NCBI RefSeq assembly: GCF_020025155.1
Contig: NZ_CP073751.1
Location: 310,001-374,000 of the forward strand
Length of the DNA: 64,000 nucleotides
From: Halopseudomonas nanhaiensis
Lineage (GTDB): Bacteria; Pseudomonadota; Gammaproteobacteria; Pseudomonadales; Pseudomonadaceae
Direction: 5' to 3'
In this document: positions 40,882-49,322 of the stretch, one piece after another
Position numbering within the stretch: position 1 is the stretch's first letter
Layout of the letters: each line of letters starts with the position of its first letter
Translations under genes and position numbers: made by a program
Notes under the pieces: model-generated
Database searches by the model: none
What the model was told of the DNA's origin: nothing
The model's input: the letters and a program-made list of their open reading frames with translations, nothing else

Positions 40882-42556
40882 CGGCCAGCGCCGCGCCCGT
40901 GCGCGGCAGTGGCTGCAGCGACATCAGCGCCCGGTGCGCCTCTGGTTGCTCGCCTCGCTGGGCGCCGCGCTGCTCAATGTGCTGTCAATCATCGTTCAAC
41001 TCGGCCTGATGGCCTGGTTGATTCACCATGTACTCATCGAACGCATCGAGGTCCCCACGCTGACCGTGTCTGCTCTGGCGCTGCTTTGCGCCATTGTGCT
41101 TCGCGCGCTGAGCCAGGCCGTGTACGAGTATTGCGGACAGCGCGCCAGCGCGGCCATCAGGCAGCAGGTACGGGCCGACCTGCTGGCGAACTGGGCACTG
41201 GCCGGACCGATTCATCTGGCCGGCCGCTCCAGCGCGACGCTGGCCAATCAGTGGCTGGAGCAGGTGCAGGCGCTGGATGGCTACTACGCCCGCTTCGTTG
41301 CCCAGCAATGGCTGGCTGTGCTGGGTCCGCTGCTGATTGGGGCGGTTGTGCTCTGGCAGGATTGGGTGGCCGCAGGGTTTCTGTTTCTCGCCGGCCCGCT
41401 GATCCCTTTGTTCATGGCGCTGGTAGGCATGAGTGCCGAGCGGCTCAATCAGCAGCATGTTCTTGAAGCGGGCAGGCTCGCCGGACACTTTCTCGATCGC
41501 GTGCGCAGCCTTACCACCTTGCAGCTGTTCGGCCAGGTCCCCGCCACGGTCGAGGGGGTGCGCGCGGCCGCTGATCGGTATCGGCAGATCAATATGCGAA
41601 CGCTGCGAGTGGCCTTTCTGTCCTCGGCGGTGCTGGAATTCTTCGCCTCCGCAGCGATCGCCGTGGTGGCCATGTACATCGGCTTTGGTCTGCTGGGCTA
41701 TATCGACTTCGGACCGGCCGATGAGCTGACGCTATTCTCCGGCCTGTTCATCCTGCTGCTGGCGCCGGAATTCTTCCAGCCGCTGAGAACGCTGGCGCAG
41801 CATTATCACGACCGCGCTGCGGCGTTGGGTGCGGCGGATGCCTTTGCGAGTTTCGAGGCGCAGCTTCCCAACCGGCCAGCGCCAGTCGGCTCGACATCGG
41901 TAACGCCCGCTTCCGCCGAGTCGGTGCGCGTCGATGGGCTGGATCTGAGCTATCCCGGCCGGGGCAGAATACTGCAGGGCGTCGAGCTGCATGTTCAGCG
42001 CGGTGAGGTGGTAGCCCTGGTGGGGCCATCCGGCTCGGGCAAGTCGAGTCTGCTGCATTGTCTGGCCGGCTTTCTGATGCCGGACACGGGCTCTGTGGCT
42101 GTGTTCGGCAGCCCTGCCGGGACGCGGCCGGTCGCCTGGCTGGACCAGCGGCCATTGCTGATTCAGGGGAGTTGGGCAGACAATCTGCGCTTCTGCGCCC
42201 CCCAGGCCCAGCCGCAAGCCATGCGTGCAGCGCTCGAAGCGGCCGGGCTGGGTGACCTGCTTCAGGCGCAGGCGGAGGGACTCGACGCGCCCCTCGGCGA
42301 AGGCGGCCGTGGGCTCTCGGGCGGTCAGGCGCGGCGCCTGGCACTCGCCCGGGCCTGGCTGATCGACTCCGACCTGGTCCTGCTCGACGAGCCCACCGCC
42401 GGGCTGGACGAGTCCAGCCAGCAACCGGTCATCGAAGCGATCGTCCGTCTCGCTGCCAGCGGCCGGACTGTCATCGTCGCTACGCACCACCCGGCCATGA
42501 TGCGCCTGGCGGACCGCTGTTTGCGTCTGGAACAGGGGCGTCTGCTCCATGCATGA
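40862..42556 (+). CDS. cydD: CydD-type ABC transporter half (bd oxidase assembly), 564 aa
   Basis: CydDC exports cysteine or glutathione (or moves haem) and is needed for bd oxidase maturation. Six-helix membrane domain 1-310, then nucleotide-binding domain with Walker A GPSGSGKSS, signature LSGGQARRLALARAWL and Walker B DLVLLDEPTAGLD. The switch His is in ATHHP. The likely start is GTG 40862, inside the end of cioB, so translation is coupled. Overlap of 8 bases with cydC. Confidence 0.92.
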   Translation: MKAITTDGQRRARARQWLQRHQRPVRLWLLASLGAALLNVLSIIVQLGLMAWLIHHVLIERIEVPTLTVSALALLCAIVLRALSQAVYEYCGQRASAAIRQQVRADLLANWALAGPIHLAGRSSATLANQWLEQVQALDGYYARFVAQQWLAVLGPLLIGAVVLWQDWVAAGFLFLAGPLIPLFMALVGMSAERLNQQHVLEAGRLAGHFLDRVRSLTTLQLFGQVPATVEGVRAAADRYRQINMRTLRVAFLSSAVLEFFASAAIAVVAMYIGFGLLGYIDFGPADELTLFSGLFILLLAPEFFQPLRTLAQHYHDRAAALGAADAFASFEAQLPNRPAPVGSTSVTPASAESVRVDGLDLSYPGRGRILQGVELHVQRGEVVALVGPSGSGKSSLLHCLAGFLMPDTGSVAVFGSPAGTRPVAWLDQRPLLIQGSWADNLRFCAPQAQPQAMRAALEAAGLGDLLQAQAEGLDAPLGEGGRGLSGGQARRLALARAWLIDSDLVLLDEPTAGLDESSQQPVIEAIVRLAASGRTVIVATHHPAMMRLADRCLRLEQGRLLHA

Positions 42557-44210
42557 GCTCCGGCCCTGGGTACGCCTTGTCATGGCCCGGCGGGCAAGGC
42601 TGCTGCTCGGTGGCTTGCTGATGGCACTGACCATCGCCGGAGGCATCGGGCTGCTGGCGCTTTCCGGCTGGTTCATCACGGCAACAGGTGTGACGGCGCT
42701 TCTCTGGGCCAGCGGGACGCGGATGCCTTTCGATGTGTACATTCCGGGCGGCGGCATCCGTGCCTTCGCCCTGACCCGCACGCTCTCGCGCTATGCCGAA
42801 CGTCTGTACAACCACGACACCGTGCTGCGCTTGCTGGCTGACTTGCGCACGGCGCATTTCCGGGCGATGAGCGGGCTCGACGCGGCCACGCTGTCGCGCT
42901 GGCGTTCGGCGCAATGGCTCAACCGCCTGACGGCGGATATCGATGCTCTGGACAATCTCTATCTGCGTTTGCTGGCACCGCCAGCAGTGGCTCTGCTCGG
43001 GATTGGTGTCGTCACGGCGCTGATCGCCGTATTCCACCCCGCCCTGGCGTTGGTCGCCGGTATGGTCCTGGTTGCCGTGCTGGTGCTGGTTACCATCGGT
43101 GCGGCTGTGTGGACGAGACAGCTGAGCAGCGCGCAGATAGCGCGCCAGGATGTCCTGCGCAGCAAGGCCGTCGAACATGTGCAAGGGATGGCCGAACTGC
43201 TCGCTGCGGGCGCACTGCTGGGCCACCGTAACGGTCTGCTGCGCATCAGCACTGCGGCCATTGCCGAGGAGCAGACGCTGCGCGGCCGTTCGGCGCTGAT
43301 TCAGGCGCTGTCGACGCTGATCATGCAGTGCCTGGCTGCGACCATATTGATCGGCGCCCTGCTGGCCTACCGCGACGGAATGCTAAACGGGCCGGTAGCC
43401 GTGATGCTGACGCTGGCGCTGATGGGGTTGAGCGAGGCATTGGGTGGATTGCCGGCAGCGTTCACAATGTTTGGCGCCACCCATCGCGCGGCGCAGCGGC
43501 TCAATGACCAGCAGCGCTCCCGTTCCCGTCTTGGCGAGGCGCCCGACGCGGTTAAGCCGCCGCGCGGCGCCATCGACCTGGTGTTTGCCGATGTCGCGGT
43601 CGAGCATGCAGGAATCAACGGACTGAACCTGCGCATCGAGCCGGGCGAGCGGCTCGCGATCATCGGTCCATCGGGGTGTGGCAAGTCGACCCTTGCTGAT
43701 CTGGCGGCACGCCTGATCGACCCGGACAGCGGCGTGGTGTCTTCGCAGGGCACGATGCTGCGCGAAATGGCTGTGGACGGCTGGCGTGAGAAACTCGGAT
43801 ACCTTACCCAACGCACCGATCTTATTCAGGACAGCATCGCTGCCAACCTGCGAATCGCCCGGCCCGATGCCAGTTTCGAGCAGCTGTGGTCAGTGCTGGA
43901 AATGGTCGAACTGGCCGACGCCGTCGAGGGCTTTTCCGATGGCATTCTGACCTGGACAGGCGAGTCCGGGCGTCAGCTATCGGGCGGCGAAGCACGGCGG
44001 CTGGCGCTGGCGCGAGTGCTGCTCAAGGATCCGCTGCTGGTGATTCTCGATGAGCCGTTCAGCGGGCTCGACGAGGCGACCGCGGCGCGGGTGCGCAACC
44101 ACCTCGAGCCCTGGCTGCGTGGGCGAACGGTGCTGATGTTCGCCCACGCAGCCGAGGCATTGCCGCAGGCCGACCGGCTGGTCCGCTGGGAAGAGCTGAC
44201 CGGCCGGTAA
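42549..44210 (+). CDS. cydC: CydC-type ABC transporter half (bd oxidase assembly), 553 aa
   Basis: Partner of CydD. Membrane domain 1-310 (MARRARLLLGGLLMALTIAG, LALSGWFITATGV), nucleotide-binding domain from about 340 with Walker A GPSGCGKST, signature LSGGEARRLALAR and Walker B LVILDEPFSGLDE. The H-loop reads MFAHAAEAL, so the switch His is present. It ends 8 bases before the convergent carboxylase gene. With cioAB it makes a self-contained oxidase plus maturation unit. Confidence 0.92.
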   Translation: MHELRPWVRLVMARRARLLLGGLLMALTIAGGIGLLALSGWFITATGVTALLWASGTRMPFDVYIPGGGIRAFALTRTLSRYAERLYNHDTVLRLLADLRTAHFRAMSGLDAATLSRWRSAQWLNRLTADIDALDNLYLRLLAPPAVALLGIGVVTALIAVFHPALALVAGMVLVAVLVLVTIGAAVWTRQLSSAQIARQDVLRSKAVEHVQGMAELLAAGALLGHRNGLLRISTAAIAEEQTLRGRSALIQALSTLIMQCLAATILIGALLAYRDGMLNGPVAVMLTLALMGLSEALGGLPAAFTMFGATHRAAQRLNDQQRSRSRLGEAPDAVKPPRGAIDLVFADVAVEHAGINGLNLRIEPGERLAIIGPSGCGKSTLADLAARLIDPDSGVVSSQGTMLREMAVDGWREKLGYLTQRTDLIQDSIAANLRIARPDASFEQLWSVLEMVELADAVEGFSDGILTWTGESGRQLSGGEARRLALARVLLKDPLLVILDEPFSGLDEATAARVRNHLEPWLRGRTVLMFAHAAEALPQADRLVRWEELTGR

Positions 44211-44218
44211 TGTTGGCC

Positions 44219-47200
44219 CTACCAGGTATCGACGAACGGACGCAGGCCGCGCTGCAGTGACTCCGGCGGCGCCGAACTGAGTCCGCGCAGCAGCCAGTCA
44301 CGGGTCTCGATCGGATCGATCACCGCGTCTATCTCCAGAAAGCTGGCCATGCTCAGCCCCTTGCCGCGCTGATACAACTCGGCAACCAGCTTCTCGAACA
44401 GCTGCTGGCGCTCACCCTCGTCTGCGATCGCTGCCAGCTCCTTGGAGTAACCCAGGCGCACCGCACCTTCCAGACCCATCGCACCGAATTCGCTGCTCGG
44501 CCAGCCGATGGTGAACATCGGCGCGTGGAAACTGCCGGCGGCCATCGCCTGCGCGCCGAGTCCATAGCCCTTGCGCAGCACCACCGTGAAGAACGGGATC
44601 TTCAGACTGGCAGCGGTCACGAACATGCGCGATACATGGCGGACCGTCGCCTGGCGCTCCGAATCCGGGCCGACCATGAAGCCGGGCGTATCGCACAGCG
44701 AGACCATCGGCAAGCCGTGCGCCTGGCACAGCTGCATGAAGCGCGCGGCCTTGTCACCGGCCACGGCATCGATGGCGCCGCCCAGGTGCATGGGGTTGTT
44801 GGCGATCAGGCCGAACGCCTTGCCATTGATGCGCACCAGCGCGGTGATCAGCCCCGGCGCGAACTGACGACGGAGTTCCAACACCGAGCCGGTGTCAGCC
44901 AGGGTCTCGATGACCTGCCGAATGTCGTAGACGCGCAGGCGGTTTTCCGGAATCAGATGGCGCAGGCGACGCTGGTCTGCGCACTCACCGCCGGGCAGGT
45001 CGCCCTGGAAATAGGAAAGATACTGCCTGGCTACCCGAGTGGCTTCGGCCTCGTCGGCGACCACCACATCGACCACGCCATTGGGCCCATGCATGCTGGT
45101 CGGGCCGACCTCTTCGGGCGTGAAGCGGCCCAACCCGCCGCCTTCGATCATCGCCGGTCCGGCCATGCCGATGGTGGCGTTTTCAGTGGCGATGATGACG
45201 TCACAGCACCCCAGCAGGGCGGCGTTGCCGGCAAAGCAGCGGCCCGAGGCCACGCCCACCAGCGGAACCTGGCCGCTGAGCCGGGCCATGCGCATGAAGG
45301 TGGTGCAGTCGAGTCCGGCTACGCCGACCTTGTCGATATCGCCCGGCCGCCCGCCGCCGCCTTCGGTGAAGAACACCAACGGCAGGCGCCACTGCTCGGC
45401 CAGCTCCAGCATGCGGTCGGTCTTCTTGTGGTTCATCACCCCCTGGGTGCCGGCAAATACCGTGTAGTCGTAACTCATGGCCATACAGCGCGCGGCTTCG
45501 GCGCCGAACTGCTCGGCATTGACCGTGCCGATGCCGGTGATGAGTCCGTCAGCCGGGCTCATCTTCAGCAGCTCCTCATGGCTGCGGCGCGTGCGCTGGG
45601 CGGCCAGAGCGAAGCCGCCGTACTCCATGAAGCTGCCGTCATCCAGCAGGTCGGCAAGGTTTTCCCGAGCGGTGCGCTGGCCGGTCTTGCGGCGCTTGGC
45701 GACCGCGTCGGGGCGGCGCTCGTCGGTCAGGTCGGCGCGGCGCTGAAGTAGTTCATCCAGGTCGGCGCGGATGTGGTCGAGATCAACGCTCTCTTCGCTC
45801 TGTACTTCTCCGGCGGCCACCTCGGCGGGCTCGACGAAGGCCAGCGGGCTTCCTTCAAACAGGCTCGCGCCCGGCTCGACCGGCAAAGCTCGGATGATCC
45901 CGCCCTGTTCGGCCTTGACCACGAACTCCATTTTCATCGATTCCAGCACGGCGATCGGCTGACCGGGCGCGACGGAATCGCCTTCGCTTACCGACAGACT
46001 AACCAGAACGCCCTGTACCGGCGCGGCAAGCGTTACGGTGCCGGGCGGCGCATCGATCTGGTGCCGAGTTGCCGCAGGGTCGGCTGATCCGCTGAAGAAC
46101 AGATCCTGATGCGCTGCGTCAGCTACCAGGGACGAGGCATGCGTCTCGATAAAGCGTGTACTGACCTGGTTGGCCTGAACCGACGGGTGCTGCACCAGAT
46201 TGCGCAGGAAGGCCAGGTTGCTCGCAACGCCTTCCAGACGGAATTCGCACAGTGCGCGGTAAGCCCGGCGCAACACGCCGGAAAAATCGGCATCGGCATG
46301 CACGATCAGCTTGGCCAGCAGAGAGTCGAAGCTGGGGCTGGTGGTGTAGCCGCTGTAGCCATACCCGTCGACCCGGATGCCCGGGCCGCTCGGTGGTTCG
46401 TACACCGCCAGCGTGCCACCGGAGGGCTTGGTACAGGCATCGGCGGCCATGGTTTCGAGGTTGACACGGAGCTGGATGGCGTAGCCACGCGGCGCAGGAA
46501 TATGCTGCTGCTCCAGATTCAGGTCGGCCAGGGTTGCGCCCCCGGCCAGACGCAGCTGGATCTGCACCAGATCCAGTCCCGTCACCGCTTCGGTCACCGT
46601 GTGCTCGACCTGAATGCGCGGGTTGGCTTCCATGAACACGAATTGATGGGTGTCGTCGTCAACCAGAAACTCGAAGGTTCCCAGCCCGCGATACCCGGCG
46701 GAGCCGGCCAGTTGCAGCGCGGCGTCGAGCAGTCGCTGACGAAGCTCGGTACTCAACGTTGGGCTCGGCGCAATCTCCAGCACTTTCTGATTGCGGCGCT
46801 GTAGCGTGCATTCGCGCTCCCAGACGTGAGCGACAGAATCGCCATCGCCGATGATCTGAACTTCGATGTGCCGGGCATTCTCGATCAGCCGCTCGACATA
46901 GAGCTCACCGGAACCAAAGGCTGATCGCGCCTCCGAGCTGCAGCGTGCATAGGCCTCGTCCAGCTCGACTGGGTCGTGGACAGCGCGCATGCCGCGACCG
47001 CCGCCACCGGCCAGCGCCTTGAGCATGACGGGCCTGCCGCCGTGATCCTGCATGAAGCGACGCGCTTCTTCCAGGCTGGTAGCCTGGTTGGTTCCCAGGC
47101 CCAGCGGTACGCCGGTTTCGCTCGCCAGCTGCCGGGCGCGCGACTTGTCACCGAACAGGTCGAGCACCTCGGGCGATGGGCCGACAAAGGTGATGCCGGC

Positions 47201-47491
47201 GTCGGCACAGCGACGCGCCAGCTCGCTGCTTTCGCTGAGAAAGCCATAACCGGGATGCAGGGCGTCGCAGCGATGCTCGCGCGCTACCGCGATGAGTTGG
47301 TCCATGTCCAGATAGGCGGCGGCGCCCCGCCCGCTCAAGGCCTGAGCGGCGTCCGCCTTGCGCACGTGGAGCGATTGAGCGTCGTCTTCGGCGAAGACCG
47401 CCAGGGTGGGAATGTCCAGTTCCGCGGCGGCGCGGGCGATGCGGATGGCGATCTCGCCACGGTTGGCGATCAGCAAGCGTTCAAATGGCAT
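44219..47491 (-). CDS. Single-chain acyl-CoA carboxylase (BC-BCCP-CT), 1090 aa
   Basis: All three functions of a biotin-dependent carboxylase lie in one chain: biotin carboxylase 1-450 (IANRGEIAIRIARAA, AGGGGRGMRAV, MEANPRIQVEHTVTE), biotin carrier about 485-555 with ESMKMEF (biotinyl Lys520), and carboxyltransferase about 575-1090 (FTEGGGGRPGD, CFAGNAALLGCCDVI, GLGAQAMAAGSFHAP). This matches the long-chain acyl-CoA carboxylase (LCC) group, in contrast to the usual split acetyl- or propionyl-CoA enzymes. It lies 3 bases after an acyl-CoA synthetase gene, which could supply its substrate. Product: a malonyl-type dicarboxylic acyl-CoA. Substrate length cannot be told from sequence. Confidence 0.9.
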   Translation of the reverse strand: MPFERLLIANRGEIAIRIARAAAELDIPTLAVFAEDDAQSLHVRKADAAQALSGRGAAAYLDMDQLIAVAREHRCDALHPGYGFLSESSELARRCADAGITFVGPSPEVLDLFGDKSRARQLASETGVPLGLGTNQATSLEEARRFMQDHGGRPVMLKALAGGGGRGMRAVHDPVELDEAYARCSSEARSAFGSGELYVERLIENARHIEVQIIGDGDSVAHVWERECTLQRRNQKVLEIAPSPTLSTELRQRLLDAALQLAGSAGYRGLGTFEFLVDDDTHQFVFMEANPRIQVEHTVTEAVTGLDLVQIQLRLAGGATLADLNLEQQHIPAPRGYAIQLRVNLETMAADACTKPSGGTLAVYEPPSGPGIRVDGYGYSGYTTSPSFDSLLAKLIVHADADFSGVLRRAYRALCEFRLEGVASNLAFLRNLVQHPSVQANQVSTRFIETHASSLVADAAHQDLFFSGSADPAATRHQIDAPPGTVTLAAPVQGVLVSLSVSEGDSVAPGQPIAVLESMKMEFVVKAEQGGIIRALPVEPGASLFEGSPLAFVEPAEVAAGEVQSEESVDLDHIRADLDELLQRRADLTDERRPDAVAKRRKTGQRTARENLADLLDDGSFMEYGGFALAAQRTRRSHEELLKMSPADGLITGIGTVNAEQFGAEAARCMAMSYDYTVFAGTQGVMNHKKTDRMLELAEQWRLPLVFFTEGGGGRPGDIDKVGVAGLDCTTFMRMARLSGQVPLVGVASGRCFAGNAALLGCCDVIIATENATIGMAGPAMIEGGGLGRFTPEEVGPTSMHGPNGVVDVVVADEAEATRVARQYLSYFQGDLPGGECADQRRLRHLIPENRLRVYDIRQVIETLADTGSVLELRRQFAPGLITALVRINGKAFGLIANNPMHLGGAIDAVAGDKAARFMQLCQAHGLPMVSLCDTPGFMVGPDSERQATVRHVSRMFVTAASLKIPFFTVVLRKGYGLGAQAMAAGSFHAPMFTIGWPSSEFGAMGLEGAVRLGYSKELAAIADEGERQQLFEKLVAELYQRGKGLSMASFLEIDAVIDPIETRDWLLRGLSSAPPESLQRGLRPFVDTW

Positions 47492-47494
47492 GGG

Positions 47495-49189
47495 TTAGTT
47501 GATCCATTCCTGCAGGTCCTGTTTCTTGACTTTCCCGGTGGCGGTCATCGGCAGCGACTCGACCAGCCTGACGTCGGGTACCTTGTAGACCGCCATCGAC
47601 TGACGGCACCATTCGATCAGCGCTTCGGCTGTCAGCCCGCTGAGCGGCTTGGCGACGACAAAGGCAACCGGGGCTTGCCCGCGCTTCTCGTCGTCGCGGC
47701 CGATCACCGCCGAAGCGAGTATGTCCGGGTGCTGGCCGAGCATCGCCTCCAGTTCGCTGGGGAATACGCTCATGCCGTTGACCTTGAGCATCTCCTTGCG
47801 CCGGCCCAGATAGCGGATATGACCGGTCTCGGTAATTACGCCGCTGTCGCCGGTGTGCAGCCAGCCGTCGCGCAGCGCCTCGGCGCTGGCTTCGGGCTTT
47901 TTCCAGTAGCCCTTGAGCAGCGAAGGCGAGCGCACACACAGCTCGCCTTCTTCGCCGAGCGGCAGCAACTCGCCGGTGCCGAAGGCACAGACCTTGAACT
48001 CGGTGCCAGGTACTGGCAGGCCGACGAAGGTCGGTGCGGATTTGAGGTCGAAGTTGTCGTCCTGCATGCCTGCAGTGAAGGTGTCGCAGGTATGCGTCTC
48101 GGTCATCCCGAAGCTGGTTTCGAACAGCGTGCAGCCGGTCAGTTCGCGCCAGCGGCGGCGGTATTCCGGGGTGAGCTTCTTGATGAACGACACGCAGCTG
48201 GTGATCTGCAGCGAGCTGAGGTCATAGTCGCCGACGCGTGGATGGTCGAGCACCTCCGAGGCGCTGTCGACCAGCAGCCCGGTATGGCTGACCCGATAAT
48301 GCTGCACCGCAGCCATGAAGGCTTCGGCGTCCCAGCGTGCCAGCAGTACCAGCGTGGTGCCGCTGAAGACAGGGTAAAGCAGGCCGGCGTTCTCGCCAGC
48401 GATCCAGAACTCCGGCATGAAATTCAGGCTGACCCGGTCCGGATCCATGCCCAGCGCGACAGGCAGAAAGCTGGCGCAGGTGTAGAGCATGTCGCCGTGA
48501 GTATGGATACAGCCCTTGGGCAGTCCGGTCGTACCGCCGGTGTAGTTGAGGGCGGCGGTATCATCCAGCCCGAGGCGTGGAAGATCCTGCGCAGCTGTCG
48601 TACTGGCCAGTGCAGGAAGCAGGTCGATGCTGTCGGTGAGATCCAGCTTGGGCGCACGCAGCAGGTCCGGCACAGGAATCGGTGGACTGGCGGAGCACAG
48701 CTCGGACAGGCTGGTGCTGATGACGACCTTCAGTTCGGTCTGGTCGCGTATCTCGCGCACCACTGGCAGCAGCTGATCGAAACAGACAATCGCGGTCGCG
48801 CCGCTGTCCTCGAGCTGATAGGCAAGCTCCATCCCCTTGGCCATCGGGCTGACCGGGGCATGGATGGCGCCCGCCTTGAGGATGCCGTAAAAGGCGATGT
48901 GCAGCTGGGGGCAGTTGGGCATGAATACCGCGACACGGTCGCCGGGCGCTACGCCGAGGGAATACAGCAGCGCGGCGCAGCGATCGCTGAGCTCGTCGAG
49001 CTCGGCATAACTCGTGCGGTGACCGTAGTACTCGATGGCAGCCCGCTCGGGCGTCTGCTGCGCCCAGTGGCGGAGGTACTCGGTCAGCGGCCTTTCACCC
49101 AGGGGATACTGCGGCTCGGTTGGCTTGCCTGTCGGCCATGCCTGCCGCTGAAGCGTCTTGAGGGTGTTGAGATAGTCTCGCTCGAGCAT
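47495..49189 (-). CDS. AMP-forming acyl-CoA synthetase, 564 aa
   Basis: ANL superfamily adenylating enzyme. The phosphate loop is YTGGTTGLPKGCIH, followed by SFGMTETHTCD, then WLHTGDSGVI and the hinge GRRKEMLKVNGMSVFPSE; the C-terminal catalytic Lys is in MTATGKVKKQDL. Activates a carboxylic acid with ATP and CoA. It is transcribed first, with the single-chain carboxylase starting 3 bases after its stop, so the two likely act in sequence: acid to acyl-CoA, then carboxylation. The acid is unknown; the family includes cyclohexanecarboxylate-, benzoate- and fatty-acid-CoA ligases. Confidence 0.9.
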   Translation of the reverse strand: MLERDYLNTLKTLQRQAWPTGKPTEPQYPLGERPLTEYLRHWAQQTPERAAIEYYGHRTSYAELDELSDRCAALLYSLGVAPGDRVAVFMPNCPQLHIAFYGILKAGAIHAPVSPMAKGMELAYQLEDSGATAIVCFDQLLPVVREIRDQTELKVVISTSLSELCSASPPIPVPDLLRAPKLDLTDSIDLLPALASTTAAQDLPRLGLDDTAALNYTGGTTGLPKGCIHTHGDMLYTCASFLPVALGMDPDRVSLNFMPEFWIAGENAGLLYPVFSGTTLVLLARWDAEAFMAAVQHYRVSHTGLLVDSASEVLDHPRVGDYDLSSLQITSCVSFIKKLTPEYRRRWRELTGCTLFETSFGMTETHTCDTFTAGMQDDNFDLKSAPTFVGLPVPGTEFKVCAFGTGELLPLGEEGELCVRSPSLLKGYWKKPEASAEALRDGWLHTGDSGVITETGHIRYLGRRKEMLKVNGMSVFPSELEAMLGQHPDILASAVIGRDDEKRGQAPVAFVVAKPLSGLTAEALIEWCRQSMAVYKVPDVRLVESLPMTATGKVKKQDLQEWIN

Positions 49190-49268
49190 GGCTGCTTGCC
49201 TCTTGTTCTTGTCTGTCGCGTCAGCTTAGGGACAGACCGTTCAGGAGTGAAGCGCGTTGAGCCTGAGC

Positions 49269-49314
49269 GCGGGTCTCATCGACCCGCTGAATTGCCGCCG
49301 ATAATCATCGGCGG
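49269..49314 (-). terminator. Two tandem hairpins after ponA
   Basis: On the ponA-reading strand the first stem is CCGCCGAT/ATCGGCGG (49295-49314, 8 bp, 4-base loop) and the second GCGGGTC/GACCCGC (49269-49287, 7 bp, 5-base loop). They begin 8 bases after the ponA stop. Neither has a T-run. Confidence 0.5.
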
Positions 49315-49322
49315 ACGTGCGA

